64,000 bases of DNA from Apopatosoma sp963618495 (GTDB taxonomy: Bacteria > Bacillota > Clostridia > Oscillospirales > CAG-272). Under the pieces are notes generated by a model. That model was given only the letters and a program-made list of their open reading frames with translations. It did no database searches and was not told the origin of the DNA. This document shows, piece by piece, positions 32,672 through 41,233 of the stretch (position 1 is its first letter; each line of letters starts with the position of its first letter). Position numbers and translations under genes: made by a program. Location of the stretch: positions 32,624 through 96,623 of the forward strand of contig CAVESF010000005.1 of NCBI GenBank assembly GCA_963618495.1. Reading direction: 5' to 3'.

Positions 32672-33487
32672 CTATTTGCGGTACTTTTCGCACAGTTCGC
32701 GCGTGTATGCTACCGTGCGGTTCAGCTTTGCGATATCTGCTGTGCCGTCGCCCGCGAGTACGGGGGATTCCACCGCTATCGCCGGCAGATAATCCGGCAT
32801 CGCGGCGAAAAGGTCATCAAAATCTATCGCGCCCTCTCCGGGATGGAGGATGGGATGTATCATTTCTCCGCCGAAATCGCTTATGTGCATATGACATACA
32901 TTTTTCCAATGCGGAGAGGCGAAAATCTTCTTATATTCATTATGGAAACCGCCGAAGCGCGTATCGAAAATGAACTTTGCTTCGGGATAATATGCGGCTA
33001 TCCTGTTCCACATGAAGAGTGGTGTGCCGTATACGCAGGGGATGTTTTCTATTGTGAGGAGAATGCCGTACTGCGCCGCTATATCATAGAAAAGAGGGAT
33101 TAGCGGCAGATTTTTGTCTATATGATAATCCGAGAGCCTGCCGCCCCAGAAATGCAGTACGGCGAGCCGCGCACCGAGTCTTGCTGCCGCATCCATATCG
33201 CGACGATATGTTTCGAGTGCCTCTCTTGCGCATTTTTCCGTGCCTGCGGAGAGCAGAACTCCGATATTTTTTTCCAGATGGACTGTTTCGGGAAGAAAGC
33301 CCGAAGCGAGCAGAAAATCGCATACGGCGGGAAGATGCTCGCTCCAGTCCTCGAGGAGCATCAGTTCAAAACCGTCGCAGACGGCATTCTCCGCTATCCG
33401 CGGAATGAGACGGTAATCCCTGCCGTTTGCTCTGCCGATAAATGTGCCTGTGGAGGCAAGTATTTCCGGCAATCTTGCATTATTCAT
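32672..33487 (-). CDS. Sugar phosphate isomerase/epimerase-type TIM barrel protein
   Basis: A 271-residue protein of the AP-endonuclease-2/xylose-isomerase-like barrel superfamily. Metal-ligand segments are visible in order: ARLAVLHFWGG, LLTIENIPCVYG, KFIFDTRFGGFHN, CHMHISDFGG, and a final AIAVESPVL. Members act as sugar isomerases, epimerases or endonucleases; the ones in this style are mostly sugar isomerases. The ATG overlaps the lexA stop by 8 bases, so it is translated together with lexA. That coupling would fit a DNA-repair role such as endonuclease IV, but the protein lacks the close endonuclease IV signature. Function is open. Confidence 0.82.
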   Translation of the reverse strand: MNNARLPEILASTGTFIGRANGRDYRLIPRIAENAVCDGFELMLLEDWSEHLPAVCDFLLASGFLPETVHLEKNIGVLLSAGTEKCAREALETYRRDMDAAARLGARLAVLHFWGGRLSDYHIDKNLPLIPLFYDIAAQYGILLTIENIPCVYGTPLFMWNRIAAYYPEAKFIFDTRFGGFHNEYKKIFASPHWKNVCHMHISDFGGEMIHPILHPGEGAIDFDDLFAAMPDYLPAIAVESPVLAGDGTADIAKLNRTVAYTRELCEKYRK

Positions 33488-34085
33488 AATATCTTACGCT
33501 TGCAATGACCTTTCCGAGAATATATACATTTTTTACGATGATGGGCTTCATCGTGTGATTTTCCGGCTGGAGACGGAAAATGCCGTTTTCACGGTAGAAT
33601 GTTTTCACCGTGGCTTCATCATCGAGCAGTACGACGGCGATATCGCCGTTTTCGACATAGCTTGTTCTGCTGACGATGACGCAGTCGCCGTTCATGATGC
33701 CTGCTTCTATCATGCTTTCGCCCTTGATGCGCAGGGCAAAAAGCTCGTCGCCGAGAGCTGTTCCCGTAGGGCAGAAATCAATATAGCCCTCGCAGTTTTC
33801 GACGGCGAGGATAGGCATGCCCGCGGCGACCTGACCGAGTATCGGTATCTTCCTTGCCGCCGGCTCATCCTGCTTATCGCGCGTGCGGATGGTGCGGCTC
33901 TTTCCCTGTTCCTTTATAATATATCCCTTTTTCTCGAGCCTCTCGAGATACGAATGCACTGTCGATGTGCTTTTTATGCCGACGGCGGCTTTGATATCGC
34001 GCACCGAAGGGGCATAGCCGACTTTTTCTATGGTGCTGCTGATGTAATTATATACAGCCTGCTCCAGCGGAGTGAGCTTTTCCAT
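33480..34085 (-). CDS. lexA: LexA repressor, SOS regulator
   Basis: A 201-residue self-cleaving repressor. The N-terminal winged helix (VRDIKAAVGIKSTSTVHSYLERLEKKGYI) binds SOS boxes. The cleavage site Ala-Gly lies in GQVAAGMPI, and the catalytic Ser and Lys are in IKGESMIEAG and DDEATVKTFY. RecA filaments stimulate cleavage after DNA damage. I start at MEKLTPLEQAVYNY; the longer frame would add residues across the promoter. An SOS box overlaps its -35 element, indicating autoregulation. Confidence 0.95.
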   Translation of the reverse strand: MEKLTPLEQAVYNYISSTIEKVGYAPSVRDIKAAVGIKSTSTVHSYLERLEKKGYIIKEQGKSRTIRTRDKQDEPAARKIPILGQVAAGMPILAVENCEGYIDFCPTGTALGDELFALRIKGESMIEAGIMNGDCVIVSRTSYVENGDIAVVLLDDEATVKTFYRENGIFRLQPENHTMKPIIVKNVYILGKVIASVRYYE

Positions 34086-34125
34086 AATTCGCTTTTCCTT
34101 TCGATTTTCATAATCATCCGCATAT

Positions 34126-34154
34126 ATTCTATCACACTTTTTTAAAAATGTCAA
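34126..34154 (-). promoter_or_regulatory. Sigma-A promoter of lexA
   Basis: Minus strand TTGACA, 17-nt spacer, TAGAAT. The -35 overlaps the SOS box. Confidence 0.8.
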
Positions 34155-34165
34155 ACCTTTGTTCG
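34152..34165. promoter_or_regulatory. SOS (LexA) box
   Basis: CGAACAAAGGTTTG on the minus strand matches the Gram-positive consensus CGAACRNRYGTTYG at 13 of 14 positions. It lies between lexA and the divergent M14 peptidase gene, 18 bases from the latter's candidate -35. Confidence 0.82.
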
Positions 34166-34182
34166 CATTTTCTTAAAAAATT

Positions 34183-34212
34183 TTGTCAAAATCGAAAGTA
34201 TGTTCATAAAAT
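34183..34212 (+). promoter_or_regulatory. Candidate promoter of the M14 peptidase gene
   Basis: TTGTCA, 18-nt spacer, TAAAAT, about 33 bases before the ATG. Confidence 0.5.
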
Positions 34213-34244
34213 ATCAGGAGAGCAAAGCAAAACAGGAGGTTTTT

Positions 34245-35123
34245 ATGGATTATTGCAAAGAGGTCGGCTACGGCGAGATGATGACGGAGACGGAAAAGCT
34301 GAAAAGCGAAGGCGGCGCGGAGGTTTTCTCCATAGGAAAAAGCGTGCGCGGCAGGGAGATACCTTGCCTTTCGCTTGGAAACGGCGGGAAAAGCGTGCTT
34401 TTTGTCGGTGTGCACCACGGCATGGAGAGAATAACGGCGGCGTTCGCGCTGAAATTTGCCCGCGATATCGCCGAGGGAAGCATATGGGGAGACGGAACGG
34501 CAAAGGTTCTCTCGAGTCGGCGTGTATATATCATCCCGATGCTCAATCCCGACGGCGCGGAGATAGCTCTCGGGCGCACGGATGAAAACGAGCGTTATAT
34601 GCTTTCGCGGATGCGAGGCGGTGATGAACTCGCACATTGGCAGGCGAATGCACGCGGGATAGACCTGAATCATAATTACAATGCGGGTTTTGACCTTTGC
34701 CGCGAGGAGGAGCGGCGCATGGGCATTTTCACGGCGGGAAGCACGCGCTACGGCGGAAAATATGCCGAGAGCGAGTCGGAAACGCATGCGCTATGCGATT
34801 TCACGCGGAGCATATCGGCGGGACTGCGCGCCGCCGTCGCTCTGCATACGCAGGGTGAGGAGATTTATTACGATTACTGCGGAAATGTCCCCGATGGCGG
34901 GGAGGCACTCGCCCAAATCATAGCGGAGAAGAGCGGCTATGCTCTCGCAAAGCCCGACGCCATCGCTTCGCACGGCGGCTACAAGGACTGGGTGATAGAA
35001 CGCTTCGGCATACCCGCTTTCACTCTGGAGTGCGGGCTCGGGGAAAATCCACTGCCGCCGACGGATTTTCCCGCCATATACGGCAGACTTGCGCCGACTT
35101 TTGCCGAGATTGTAACTTTTTAG
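34245..35123 (+). CDS. M14-family zinc carboxypeptidase
   Basis: A 292-residue metallopeptidase. Zinc ligands sit in VGVHHGMERITAA (HxxE) and ALHTQGEE, the substrate-binding segment in GIDLNHNYN, and the catalytic Glu in AFTLECGLG. It resembles the gamma-D-glutamyl-diaminopimelate endopeptidase branch, which trims murein peptides. No signal peptide is present, so it would act on peptides in the cytoplasm, for example in muropeptide recycling. I start at MDYCKEVGYGEM because AGGAGG precedes it; an in-frame upstream ATG lacks a ribosome site. It is divergent from lexA. Confidence 0.87.
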   Translation: MDYCKEVGYGEMMTETEKLKSEGGAEVFSIGKSVRGREIPCLSLGNGGKSVLFVGVHHGMERITAAFALKFARDIAEGSIWGDGTAKVLSSRRVYIIPMLNPDGAEIALGRTDENERYMLSRMRGGDELAHWQANARGIDLNHNYNAGFDLCREEERRMGIFTAGSTRYGGKYAESESETHALCDFTRSISAGLRAAVALHTQGEEIYYDYCGNVPDGGEALAQIIAEKSGYALAKPDAIASHGGYKDWVIERFGIPAFTLECGLGENPLPPTDFPAIYGRLAPTFAEIVTF

Positions 35124-35216
35124 AAAAAACGCTTGAAATAAATGAAAAATGAAGCTATAATATAATCGGACAAAAAGCGGCGGTATATTTGCGCGGATTT
35201 GCGCGCGGAAAAATAA

Positions 35217-35248
35217 GAACCGGCGGGCAGACGCCGCCGATTTCGGGT
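35217..35248 (-). terminator. GC-rich hairpin after ireB, possible terminator
   Basis: Minus strand CGGCGG/CCGCCG-type stem followed by GTTCTTATTTTTCC, about 40 bases past the ireB stop. The T-run is interrupted. Confidence 0.42.
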
Positions 35249-35286
35249 GAAAATATTGAGGAAAGCGACCGCATTTCCTGCCGCTG

Positions 35287-35544
35287 TCAGAGTATGCCGA
35301 GATACTGCTTTAACATGCTGTTGAGCAGTTCGTCCCTGTCTATTTTGCAGATGAGACTGCGGGCATTCTTATAGTTGGTTATATATGTCGGGTCTTCCGA
35401 AAGGATATAGCCGACTATCTGATTTATCGGATTATAGCCCTTTTCGCTGAGAGCATCGTATACGGCCTGCAAAATATAGCGGTTTTCCAGCTCCCCTTCA
35501 ATCTCGGGAGTAAAGGTTACGGTTTTATCGTTGTCTCTGTCCAT
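35287..35544 (-). CDS. ireB: IreB family regulatory phosphoprotein
   Basis: An 85-residue protein of the UPF0297/IreB family. The diagnostic core is YDALSEKGYNPINQIVGYILSEDPTYITNYKNARSLICKIDRDELL. In Enterococcus IreB is phosphorylated by the Ser/Thr kinase IreK and influences cephalosporin resistance and envelope homeostasis. The usual partners yrrK (ruvX-like) and DUF1292 genes are not adjacent here, and the gene is a single-gene unit. AAGGAG precedes the ATG. Confidence 0.93.
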   Translation of the reverse strand: MDRDNDKTVTFTPEIEGELENRYILQAVYDALSEKGYNPINQIVGYILSEDPTYITNYKNARSLICKIDRDELLNSMLKQYLGIL

Positions 35545-35609
35545 ATCGCGGTATGCTCCTTTTCTCAGAAATTATCGCGATGCGCGCGGCATCAAAATAT
35601 ATTACTTAT

Positions 35610-35638
35610 ATTTTACATTAAAAATCCGCATTTTTCAA
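35610..35638 (-). promoter_or_regulatory. Sigma-A promoter of ireB
   Basis: Minus strand TTGAAA, 17-nt spacer, TAAAAT, about 65 bases before the ATG. Confidence 0.6.
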
Positions 35639-35690
35639 TAACTTTGCAAAAAATAAATAAAATTTTACATAACTTTTTTCGGAGGACGCT

Positions 35691-36209
35691 ATGGAAACAA
35701 GACTGAGCAAAATAACAAAGGAAGAAATTTTCGAAAAGGAGACTGCGCTTCATGACAGGATAGAGGCGCTCCGGGCGGAATACTACGCTAAATTCCGCGA
35801 GCATGGGTACATCATATCATGTGTATTCGAGCGTTGCACGGACGAGACGGATTATAAGACTGACAGTCTTGAGGAGCCCGCGGAATATGTCTGCGGCTAT
35901 AACTGCCGTGCTTCCGTTATAGTAAAGCGCCCGAAAACAGCCGAGGAAAAGGCGGAGGATGATGAAAAAGCCATCGAGATAGCCGAAGCGCAGAAGCTCG
36001 GCGAGGGCGAAACCTGCACTATGCAGGAGATACGCGACGACGCCGCTTTTGACGCCGACAATAAGGCTGTCGCCATAACGCAGATAATGATAACCCGCAT
36101 TTACAAGGCTTTCTGGATAGACAAGATTATAATATGCGACGATATTTCTCCTCTTTCCGATGACCTTGAAGAATTTTTCGTAAGACTTTCGGGTGAGACT
36201 ATAGAATAA
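35691..36209 (+). CDS. Hypothetical protein, charged, 172 residues
   Basis: An uncharacterised soluble protein with a helical, highly charged N-terminus (TKEEIFEKETALHDRIEALRAEYYAKFREHGY) and an acidic central helix (EEKAEDDEKAIEIAEAQ). It ends with ITRIYKAFWIDKIIICDDISPL. It contains several cysteines (CVFERC, CGYNC) but no recognisable metal motif. CGGAGG precedes the ATG. queA follows after about 20 nt, so the two are probably cotranscribed. I recognise no family. Confidence 0.75.
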   Translation: METRLSKITKEEIFEKETALHDRIEALRAEYYAKFREHGYIISCVFERCTDETDYKTDSLEEPAEYVCGYNCRASVIVKRPKTAEEKAEDDEKAIEIAEAQKLGEGETCTMQEIRDDAAFDADNKAVAITQIMITRIYKAFWIDKIIICDDISPLSDDLEEFFVRLSGETIE

Positions 36210-36228
36210 ACCACAGAGGAAAATAAAA

Positions 36229-37308
36229 TTGATTAAAAACGAGCTGAAGCCGACAGAGCTGAAAACGGCTGATTTCAACTATTATCTGCCCGAGGAGCTG
36301 ATAGCGCAGCACCCGAGCGAAAAGCGCGACGAAGCGCGTCTTATGGTACTCGACAGGGAAAAGCAGACCATAGAGCATCGCATATTCCGCGATATCACGG
36401 AATATCTGCATGCGGGCGATGTGCTTGTGATAAACGATTCCAAGGTTATTCCCGCGCGCATCTACGGCGAAAAGATAAACGAAAACGGCGGCGAGGGAGC
36501 AAAAGCGGAATTTGTGCTCCTGCGTCAGAAGAATCTCGATACATGGGAAACGCTCGTGCGCCCCGGCAGACGCCTGCGTGAGGGAATGCGCGTTTCGTTT
36601 GGCGGTGGCAAGCTTATCGCGCATATCGACGAGATTGTCGATGACGGAAACCGCATAGTGACATTTGAATACGATAAAAGCGGCGGGCAGAATCTCTATT
36701 CCATACTCGATGAGATAGGCAAAATGCCCCTGCCGCCTTATATCAAGGAGGCACTGCGCGACAAGAGCAGATACCAGACGGTGTACGCAAGAGAAGAGGG
36801 AAGCGCCGCCGCTCCTACGGCGGGACTGCATTTTACGACGGAGCTTCTCGACAGGATAAAGGCGATGGGCGTGGAGATAGCTCCCGTTATGCTCCATATA
36901 GGACTCGGCACATTCCGCCCCGTGAAAGTCGAGAGCATAACCGACCATCATATGCATACGGAATTTTTCAGCATAACGGAGGAAAGCGCGGAGAAGATAA
37001 ACAGCGCGAGAGCAAACGGCGGCAGGATAGTCGCCGTAGGAACGACCTCATGCCGCGTGCTCGAGAGCGCCTCGGACGAGAGCGGCACAGTGCATGCCAC
37101 CGAGGACGATACGGGAATTTTCATCTATCCCGGGTATAAATTCAAGGCGGTGGACGCGCTGATAACGAACTTCCACCTGCCGGAAAGCACGCTCCTCATG
37201 CTTGTTTCGGCGCTTGCCGGCAAGGATTATATCATGCGCGCCTATAAGGAAGCCGTGGATAAGGAATACAAGTTTTTCTCTTTCGGCGATGCAATGCTGA
37301 TTCAGTAA
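36229..37308 (+). CDS. queA: S-adenosylmethionine:tRNA ribosyltransferase-isomerase
   Basis: A 359-residue enzyme that transfers the ribosyl part of SAM to preQ1 in tRNA to make epoxyqueuosine. Diagnostic segments are FNYYLPEELIAQHP, RDEARLMVLDR, YARE-GSAAAPTAGLHFT, LHIGLGTFRPV, and STLLMLVSALAGKDYIM. The start is TTG at 36229 with AGAGGA upstream; the next in-frame ATG lies well inside the conserved domain. The tRNA-modification gene miaA follows 110 nt later. Confidence 0.96.
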   Translation: MIKNELKPTELKTADFNYYLPEELIAQHPSEKRDEARLMVLDREKQTIEHRIFRDITEYLHAGDVLVINDSKVIPARIYGEKINENGGEGAKAEFVLLRQKNLDTWETLVRPGRRLREGMRVSFGGGKLIAHIDEIVDDGNRIVTFEYDKSGGQNLYSILDEIGKMPLPPYIKEALRDKSRYQTVYAREEGSAAAPTAGLHFTTELLDRIKAMGVEIAPVMLHIGLGTFRPVKVESITDHHMHTEFFSITEESAEKINSARANGGRIVAVGTTSCRVLESASDESGTVHATEDDTGIFIYPGYKFKAVDALITNFHLPESTLLMLVSALAGKDYIMRAYKEAVDKEYKFFSFGDAMLIQ

Positions 37309-37418
37309 AATAACATCGACGGCGGATATTGAAATCTGCGCCGCAATGACGCGGATTTTCGGAAGATAATACATTTCGGAGATACATCTCTGACTCTGCG
37401 AAGAAGAACGGAGCGACA

Positions 37419-38351
37419 ATGAAAGAAATCATAGCTGTGGCGGGACCGACGGCGAGCGGCAAGAGCGCGCTTGCCCTCGCGATATGCGAAAAATACGGCG
37501 GAGAGCTTGTTTCCGTCGATTCCATGCAGGTTTACCGCGGCATGGATATCGGCACGGCAAAGCCCGATGAGGGCGAGCGGGCAAGAGTGCCGCATCATAT
37601 GATAGACATCTGCTCGCCCGAGGAATCTTTCTCGGCGGCGGATTTTGCCGTGCGCGCACACGAAGCCATAGCGGAGATAAAGAGCCGCAGTGCGCTTCCT
37701 GTGCTCTGCGGCGGAACTGGACTCTATATGGACACGGTGATAGACCGCCTGCCTTTTTCCGAGAGCGAGAGCAATCCCGCGCTTCGTGAGGAACTGCATG
37801 GGATTGCGGACGAACGCGGTGCGCATGAACTCTGGCTTATGCTTGAAAAGCTCGACCCGCAGGCGGCATCGGGCATACATGAAAACAATATCAAGCGCGT
37901 CATCCGTGCGATAGAGATATGCAAAAGCGGCATGACAAAAACCGAAAGCGATGCTAAGGCAAAGGCGGCGGCAAACCCATATGATGCGCTGATAATCGTG
38001 CTCGGTGCGCGCGACCGCGAGACACTCTATGAGAGGATAAACCGCCGCGTCGACAAAATGCTCGAGATGGGACTTGCCGATGAGACAAGGCGACTCTATG
38101 AGAGCGGCTGTCTTACTACAAACGCCACAGCCACCTGCGCCATAGGCTACAAGGAGCTTTTACCTTGGATTCGCGGCGAGAAAACGCTTGACGAATGCGC
38201 CGAAGAGCTGAAGCGAGCCACGCGGCGATATGCAAAGCGCCAGCTCACTTGGTTTTCCGCTTCCGAGCGGGCAAACCGATTTTATATAGACGATTACGCG
38301 GACGAAAACGAACTTGCAAAGGCAGTTTTTGCGCTTATTGACAGAAGCTGA
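37419..38351 (+). CDS. miaA: tRNA dimethylallyltransferase
   Basis: A 310-residue enzyme that adds dimethylallyl to A37 of tRNAs reading UNN codons. The P-loop is AVAGPTASGKSALA, followed by VDSMQVYRGMDIGTAKP and HHMIDICSPEESFSAADF, then CGGTGLYM. Late motifs include AIGYKELLPW and RYAKRQLTWF. A GGAG site precedes the ATG. hfq, its usual partner, is not next door. Confidence 0.97.
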   Translation: MKEIIAVAGPTASGKSALALAICEKYGGELVSVDSMQVYRGMDIGTAKPDEGERARVPHHMIDICSPEESFSAADFAVRAHEAIAEIKSRSALPVLCGGTGLYMDTVIDRLPFSESESNPALREELHGIADERGAHELWLMLEKLDPQAASGIHENNIKRVIRAIEICKSGMTKTESDAKAKAAANPYDALIIVLGARDRETLYERINRRVDKMLEMGLADETRRLYESGCLTTNATATCAIGYKELLPWIRGEKTLDECAEELKRATRRYAKRQLTWFSASERANRFYIDDYADENELAKAVFALIDRS

Positions 38352-38420
38352 AGCGGTTCGCACGCTAAAAATACGAAAGCAAATACACGATTGAAACCAA
38401 AAACCAAAAGGAGTGATATG

Positions 38421-39620
38421 ATGGGCAGAATAGCAAAATATGCGGCATCGGCGTGCGCCTGCCTGCTTTTCACGGTCTATGTGCTGTATCATATTCTCTC
38501 GGGCTTCGGCGGCGGTGTGAAGCTTTTCACCGTGCAGAAGGACACCTTCTCCGAGACGGTTTCGGAGGCGGGCTATATCTTCCGCGATGCGGAAACGCTC
38601 TATTCGGGAAACGTCGGCACGCGCAGCTATGTCTACGAAAACGGCGCCAAGGTCGCCGCGGGAAGCACCGTGGCAAAAATATTCGTCTCTTCCAATGACG
38701 AAGCGACAAGACAGCTCGATATCATAAACGAAAATATCAGAATATATACCGAGGCGGCGGTACGCGCTGGCGAAAGCTCCGCAAAGGTCGATGAGGAGAT
38801 AGAGCGACTGCATGAGCGGATTGCCGCCGAGAGCGCCTCGGGCGATGTCACCGCAATGAAAAAATATGCGCATGAGCTTGCCGTGATGACAAGCAAGCGC
38901 GCACTGCTGACAAACGGCATTTCCGACTATAAATCCGAGATAGCGATACTTGAGAGCCGAAAGGCACTCATAGAAAACAGTCTCGGACACGGCTATACGC
39001 CGATAACGGCGGTGCGTTCGGGATACTATTACCATCTCTCGGACGGGCTCGATTCGGCTTTCGGCACGGAAGCCGTAATGAACCTGACGGCGGAGGGTTT
39101 CGATTCGCTAGGGAGGCTCACGGCTTCCTCTGCAAATACGGCGGGCGCGCTCGTCTATTCGCCGAAATGGTACTTTGCGCTGAAAACGGAAAGCGAGGTT
39201 GCCGCGGGACTTTCGGCAGATAAAACCTACGCCTGCCGTTTCACCGACAATACGCATACGGATTCGCTTACGATGAAGCTCGAGCGAAAGGAACGGAGCG
39301 CAGACGGGCACTCGTATCTGCTCGTACTCTCATGTTCGCTTCTGCCGGAGGATTTCGACTTCACGAGAAAGCAGAATATCGTCATCACCGCGAAAACATA
39401 TGAGGGCTACAAGATACCGTCATCGAGCGTGCGCATTTCCCGCGATACTGGAAAGCCTTATGTCTATATTTTCAAAAAAGGCTTTGCCGCCGTGCGCGAG
39501 GTGACTCCTGTTTTCGAAAAGGACGGCTATTTCATAATAGAAAAGGACGGGGAACTGCGCCTCTATGACCGCCTGATAATAGGCGAAACCGACCTTTGGG
39601 ACGGTAAAATGATAGAATGA
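38421..39620 (+). CDS. HlyD-like membrane-anchored protein in the division cluster
   Basis: A 399-residue protein with one N-terminal transmembrane helix (ACACLLFTVYVLYHIL), then a biotinyl-lipoyl-like half (VSEAGYIFRDAETLY; GAKVAAGSTVAKIF), a long coiled coil (about 90-190, with EERLHERIA-type heptads), and a second beta half. It resembles clostridial HlyD-like proteins found beside sepF. Two ATGs are adjacent; I use the second (38421), which has better spacing from AAGGAG. No ABC partner is adjacent, so it may have a structural division role. That is inference from location. Confidence 0.78.
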   Translation: MGRIAKYAASACACLLFTVYVLYHILSGFGGGVKLFTVQKDTFSETVSEAGYIFRDAETLYSGNVGTRSYVYENGAKVAAGSTVAKIFVSSNDEATRQLDIINENIRIYTEAAVRAGESSAKVDEEIERLHERIAAESASGDVTAMKKYAHELAVMTSKRALLTNGISDYKSEIAILESRKALIENSLGHGYTPITAVRSGYYYHLSDGLDSAFGTEAVMNLTAEGFDSLGRLTASSANTAGALVYSPKWYFALKTESEVAAGLSADKTYACRFTDNTHTDSLTMKLERKERSADGHSYLLVLSCSLLPEDFDFTRKQNIVITAKTYEGYKIPSSSVRISRDTGKPYVYIFKKGFAAVREVTPVFEKDGYFIIEKDGELRLYDRLIIGETDLWDGKMIE

Positions 39621-39662
39621 CGGCACTTGAAAAAAATTTTTTTCGAAATTGCAAAAAAGAGA

Positions 39663-39692
39663 TTGCAATTTTATACGCTTGTGTGTTATAAT
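39663..39692 (+). promoter_or_regulatory. Sigma-A promoter of sepF
   Basis: TTGCAA, 18-nt spacer, TATAAT, about 75 bases before the ATG. Confidence 0.65.
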
Positions 39693-39767
39693 ATAAAAAA
39701 TATAATTCTTGTTTCCCAAAAGGAAGGATTGCATATAAGTCAAGAATAATAAAAGCGGAGGTTTTTC

Positions 39768-40232
39768 ATGGGATTTCTGAACAAAATAAAAAGCATGGTC
39801 AGCACAGAAAAGGATTATGATGACGGAGTTTATCCGGTTTCCGACGACAGCGATTACGCTGATCCGATCATCTCTTCCAGACCTTCTTCGGGCGTAGGGC
39901 TCAGCTCTGCCGCCATCGAAATGAAGGTTGTCCGTCCCGAGCGCTATGAGGACGGCAATCAGATAGCAGATCACCTGCTCAACAATCGCACGGTTGTAAT
40001 AAATCTTGAGGCGACAAATAAGGAGACGGCAAGAAGAATGCTGGACTTCCTCTCCGGCGTTGCATATTCCATCGACGGTCAGTTCCTGCGCGTAGCGAAC
40101 AATACTTTCGTTATCACGCCCAGAAATGTCGATGTTTCGAGCGACCCTATGAGTTCCGGCAGCGGCAGAAGCGCGGAGAAGCCCGCTTCACAGCGTCCGC
40201 CCGTAGACCTTACCAGCGATACACTTTTCTGA
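39768..40232 (+). CDS. sepF: Cell division protein SepF
   Basis: A 154-residue protein that bundles FtsZ filaments and tethers them to the membrane. The N-terminus MGFLNKIKSMV can form the membrane-binding helix, a disordered linker follows, and the core reads VVINLEATNKETARRMLDFLSGVAYSIDGQFLRVANNTFVI. The C-terminal tail (40 residues, Ser/Pro-rich) is longer than in Bacillus. GGAGG precedes the ATG. divIVA and lspA follow. Confidence 0.94.
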   Translation: MGFLNKIKSMVSTEKDYDDGVYPVSDDSDYADPIISSRPSSGVGLSSAAIEMKVVRPERYEDGNQIADHLLNNRTVVINLEATNKETARRMLDFLSGVAYSIDGQFLRVANNTFVITPRNVDVSSDPMSSGSGRSAEKPASQRPPVDLTSDTLF

Positions 40233-40304
40233 TAAAAACGAAAGGTGCCCTTGCCGCATGACATAAGGTATGCGGAGCGTGCTACATATTTGAGAAAAAA
40301 CGGG

Positions 40305-40333
40305 GGCGGCAGAAGCGATTTGCTTTTGCCGCC
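40305..40333 (+). other. Intercistronic hairpin between sepF and divIVA
   Basis: GGCGGCAGAAGC/GCTTTTGCCGCC stem with a GATTT loop and no T-run. It may stabilise or partly attenuate the message in the 146-nt gap. Confidence 0.4.
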
Positions 40334-40378
40334 TGTGATTTGATGCGGTTTTGCCGTAAAACTACGGAGGGTGGATAT

Positions 40379-41212
40379 ATGCCTACACAGCAGAATAAAC
40401 TTTCAAGCAGAGATTTTTCAAAGACCATACTCGGCTATAATACATCGGAGGTGAACGAATATATAAATCGTCTGACCGAAAATTACTCGGCGCTCTACCG
40501 CGAAAATGCCGAGCTGGAGGCAAGCCTTGCGCAGGCTCTTTCGCGCCTTTCCGGCGTTGAAAAGGAAGAGGAGCAGGTGAAGAAAACGCTCGAGGTGGCA
40601 AAGCGTGCCGCCGACCAGATAGTGAGCGACGCCTATGGGCGCGCCGACGATATCATCGCTTCCGTCAAAAAAAGCTGTGACGCGATACTCTCGAATTTCC
40701 GCGAGAAGATAGAGACTCATAAGAGCGACCTTGCCGAGATACAGGAGGCGGTTTTTAACTTCAAAACCGAGCTTTTCGAAAAATACCGTCTGCATATAGA
40801 GCTTATCGACCAGATTGCGCCGATATACGAATATGACGAGCTGACCTCGGACAAGTATGTCGACCGCATGGTGACAAATCTCAAGCGCGAGATAGCTGCG
40901 GAATACGACCTCAAACTCGACGATATCCTGAGCGAAGAGGAGAAGAATGCGGAACTGCTCGATAAGGTTGACGATATGGCGGAGAAGCTTAAGAACGACG
41001 ATAAGAACGCCGCAGGGAAGCCTGCAGAAGCTCCGGAACCCGATGTCAGAACGGCGAAGAAAGGCGGGCGCAAGCGCAAATCCGTCGTTCCCTCCGTCAT
41101 AGAATTGCTCGATGAATGCGAAGATGCGGCAAAGGACGAGGCGGGCAACTTCGGCAGGCAGCTTAAACTCGATGTCGATGCGCTCCTTGCGGGGACAAAG
41201 AACGAAAAATAA
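40379..41212 (+). CDS. divIVA: DivIVA domain protein
   Basis: A 277-residue protein. The N-terminal membrane-curvature domain is clear (LSSRDFSKTILGYNTSEVNEYINRL), followed by a coiled coil (about 35-110) and an acidic, Lys/Ala-rich tail with a basic patch (KKGGRKRKS). DivIVA proteins gather at division septa and poles and recruit division or sporulation factors. I start at MPTQQNKLSSRDF, with CGGAGGG upstream, not at the earlier frame start. ylmH, often between sepF and divIVA in related clusters, is absent. Confidence 0.92.
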   Translation: MPTQQNKLSSRDFSKTILGYNTSEVNEYINRLTENYSALYRENAELEASLAQALSRLSGVEKEEEQVKKTLEVAKRAADQIVSDAYGRADDIIASVKKSCDAILSNFREKIETHKSDLAEIQEAVFNFKTELFEKYRLHIELIDQIAPIYEYDELTSDKYVDRMVTNLKREIAAEYDLKLDDILSEEEKNAELLDKVDDMAEKLKNDDKNAAGKPAEAPEPDVRTAKKGGRKRKSVVPSVIELLDECEDAAKDEAGNFGRQLKLDVDALLAGTKNEK

Positions 41213-41233
41213 ATTTGCTTGGGCGGATATATT

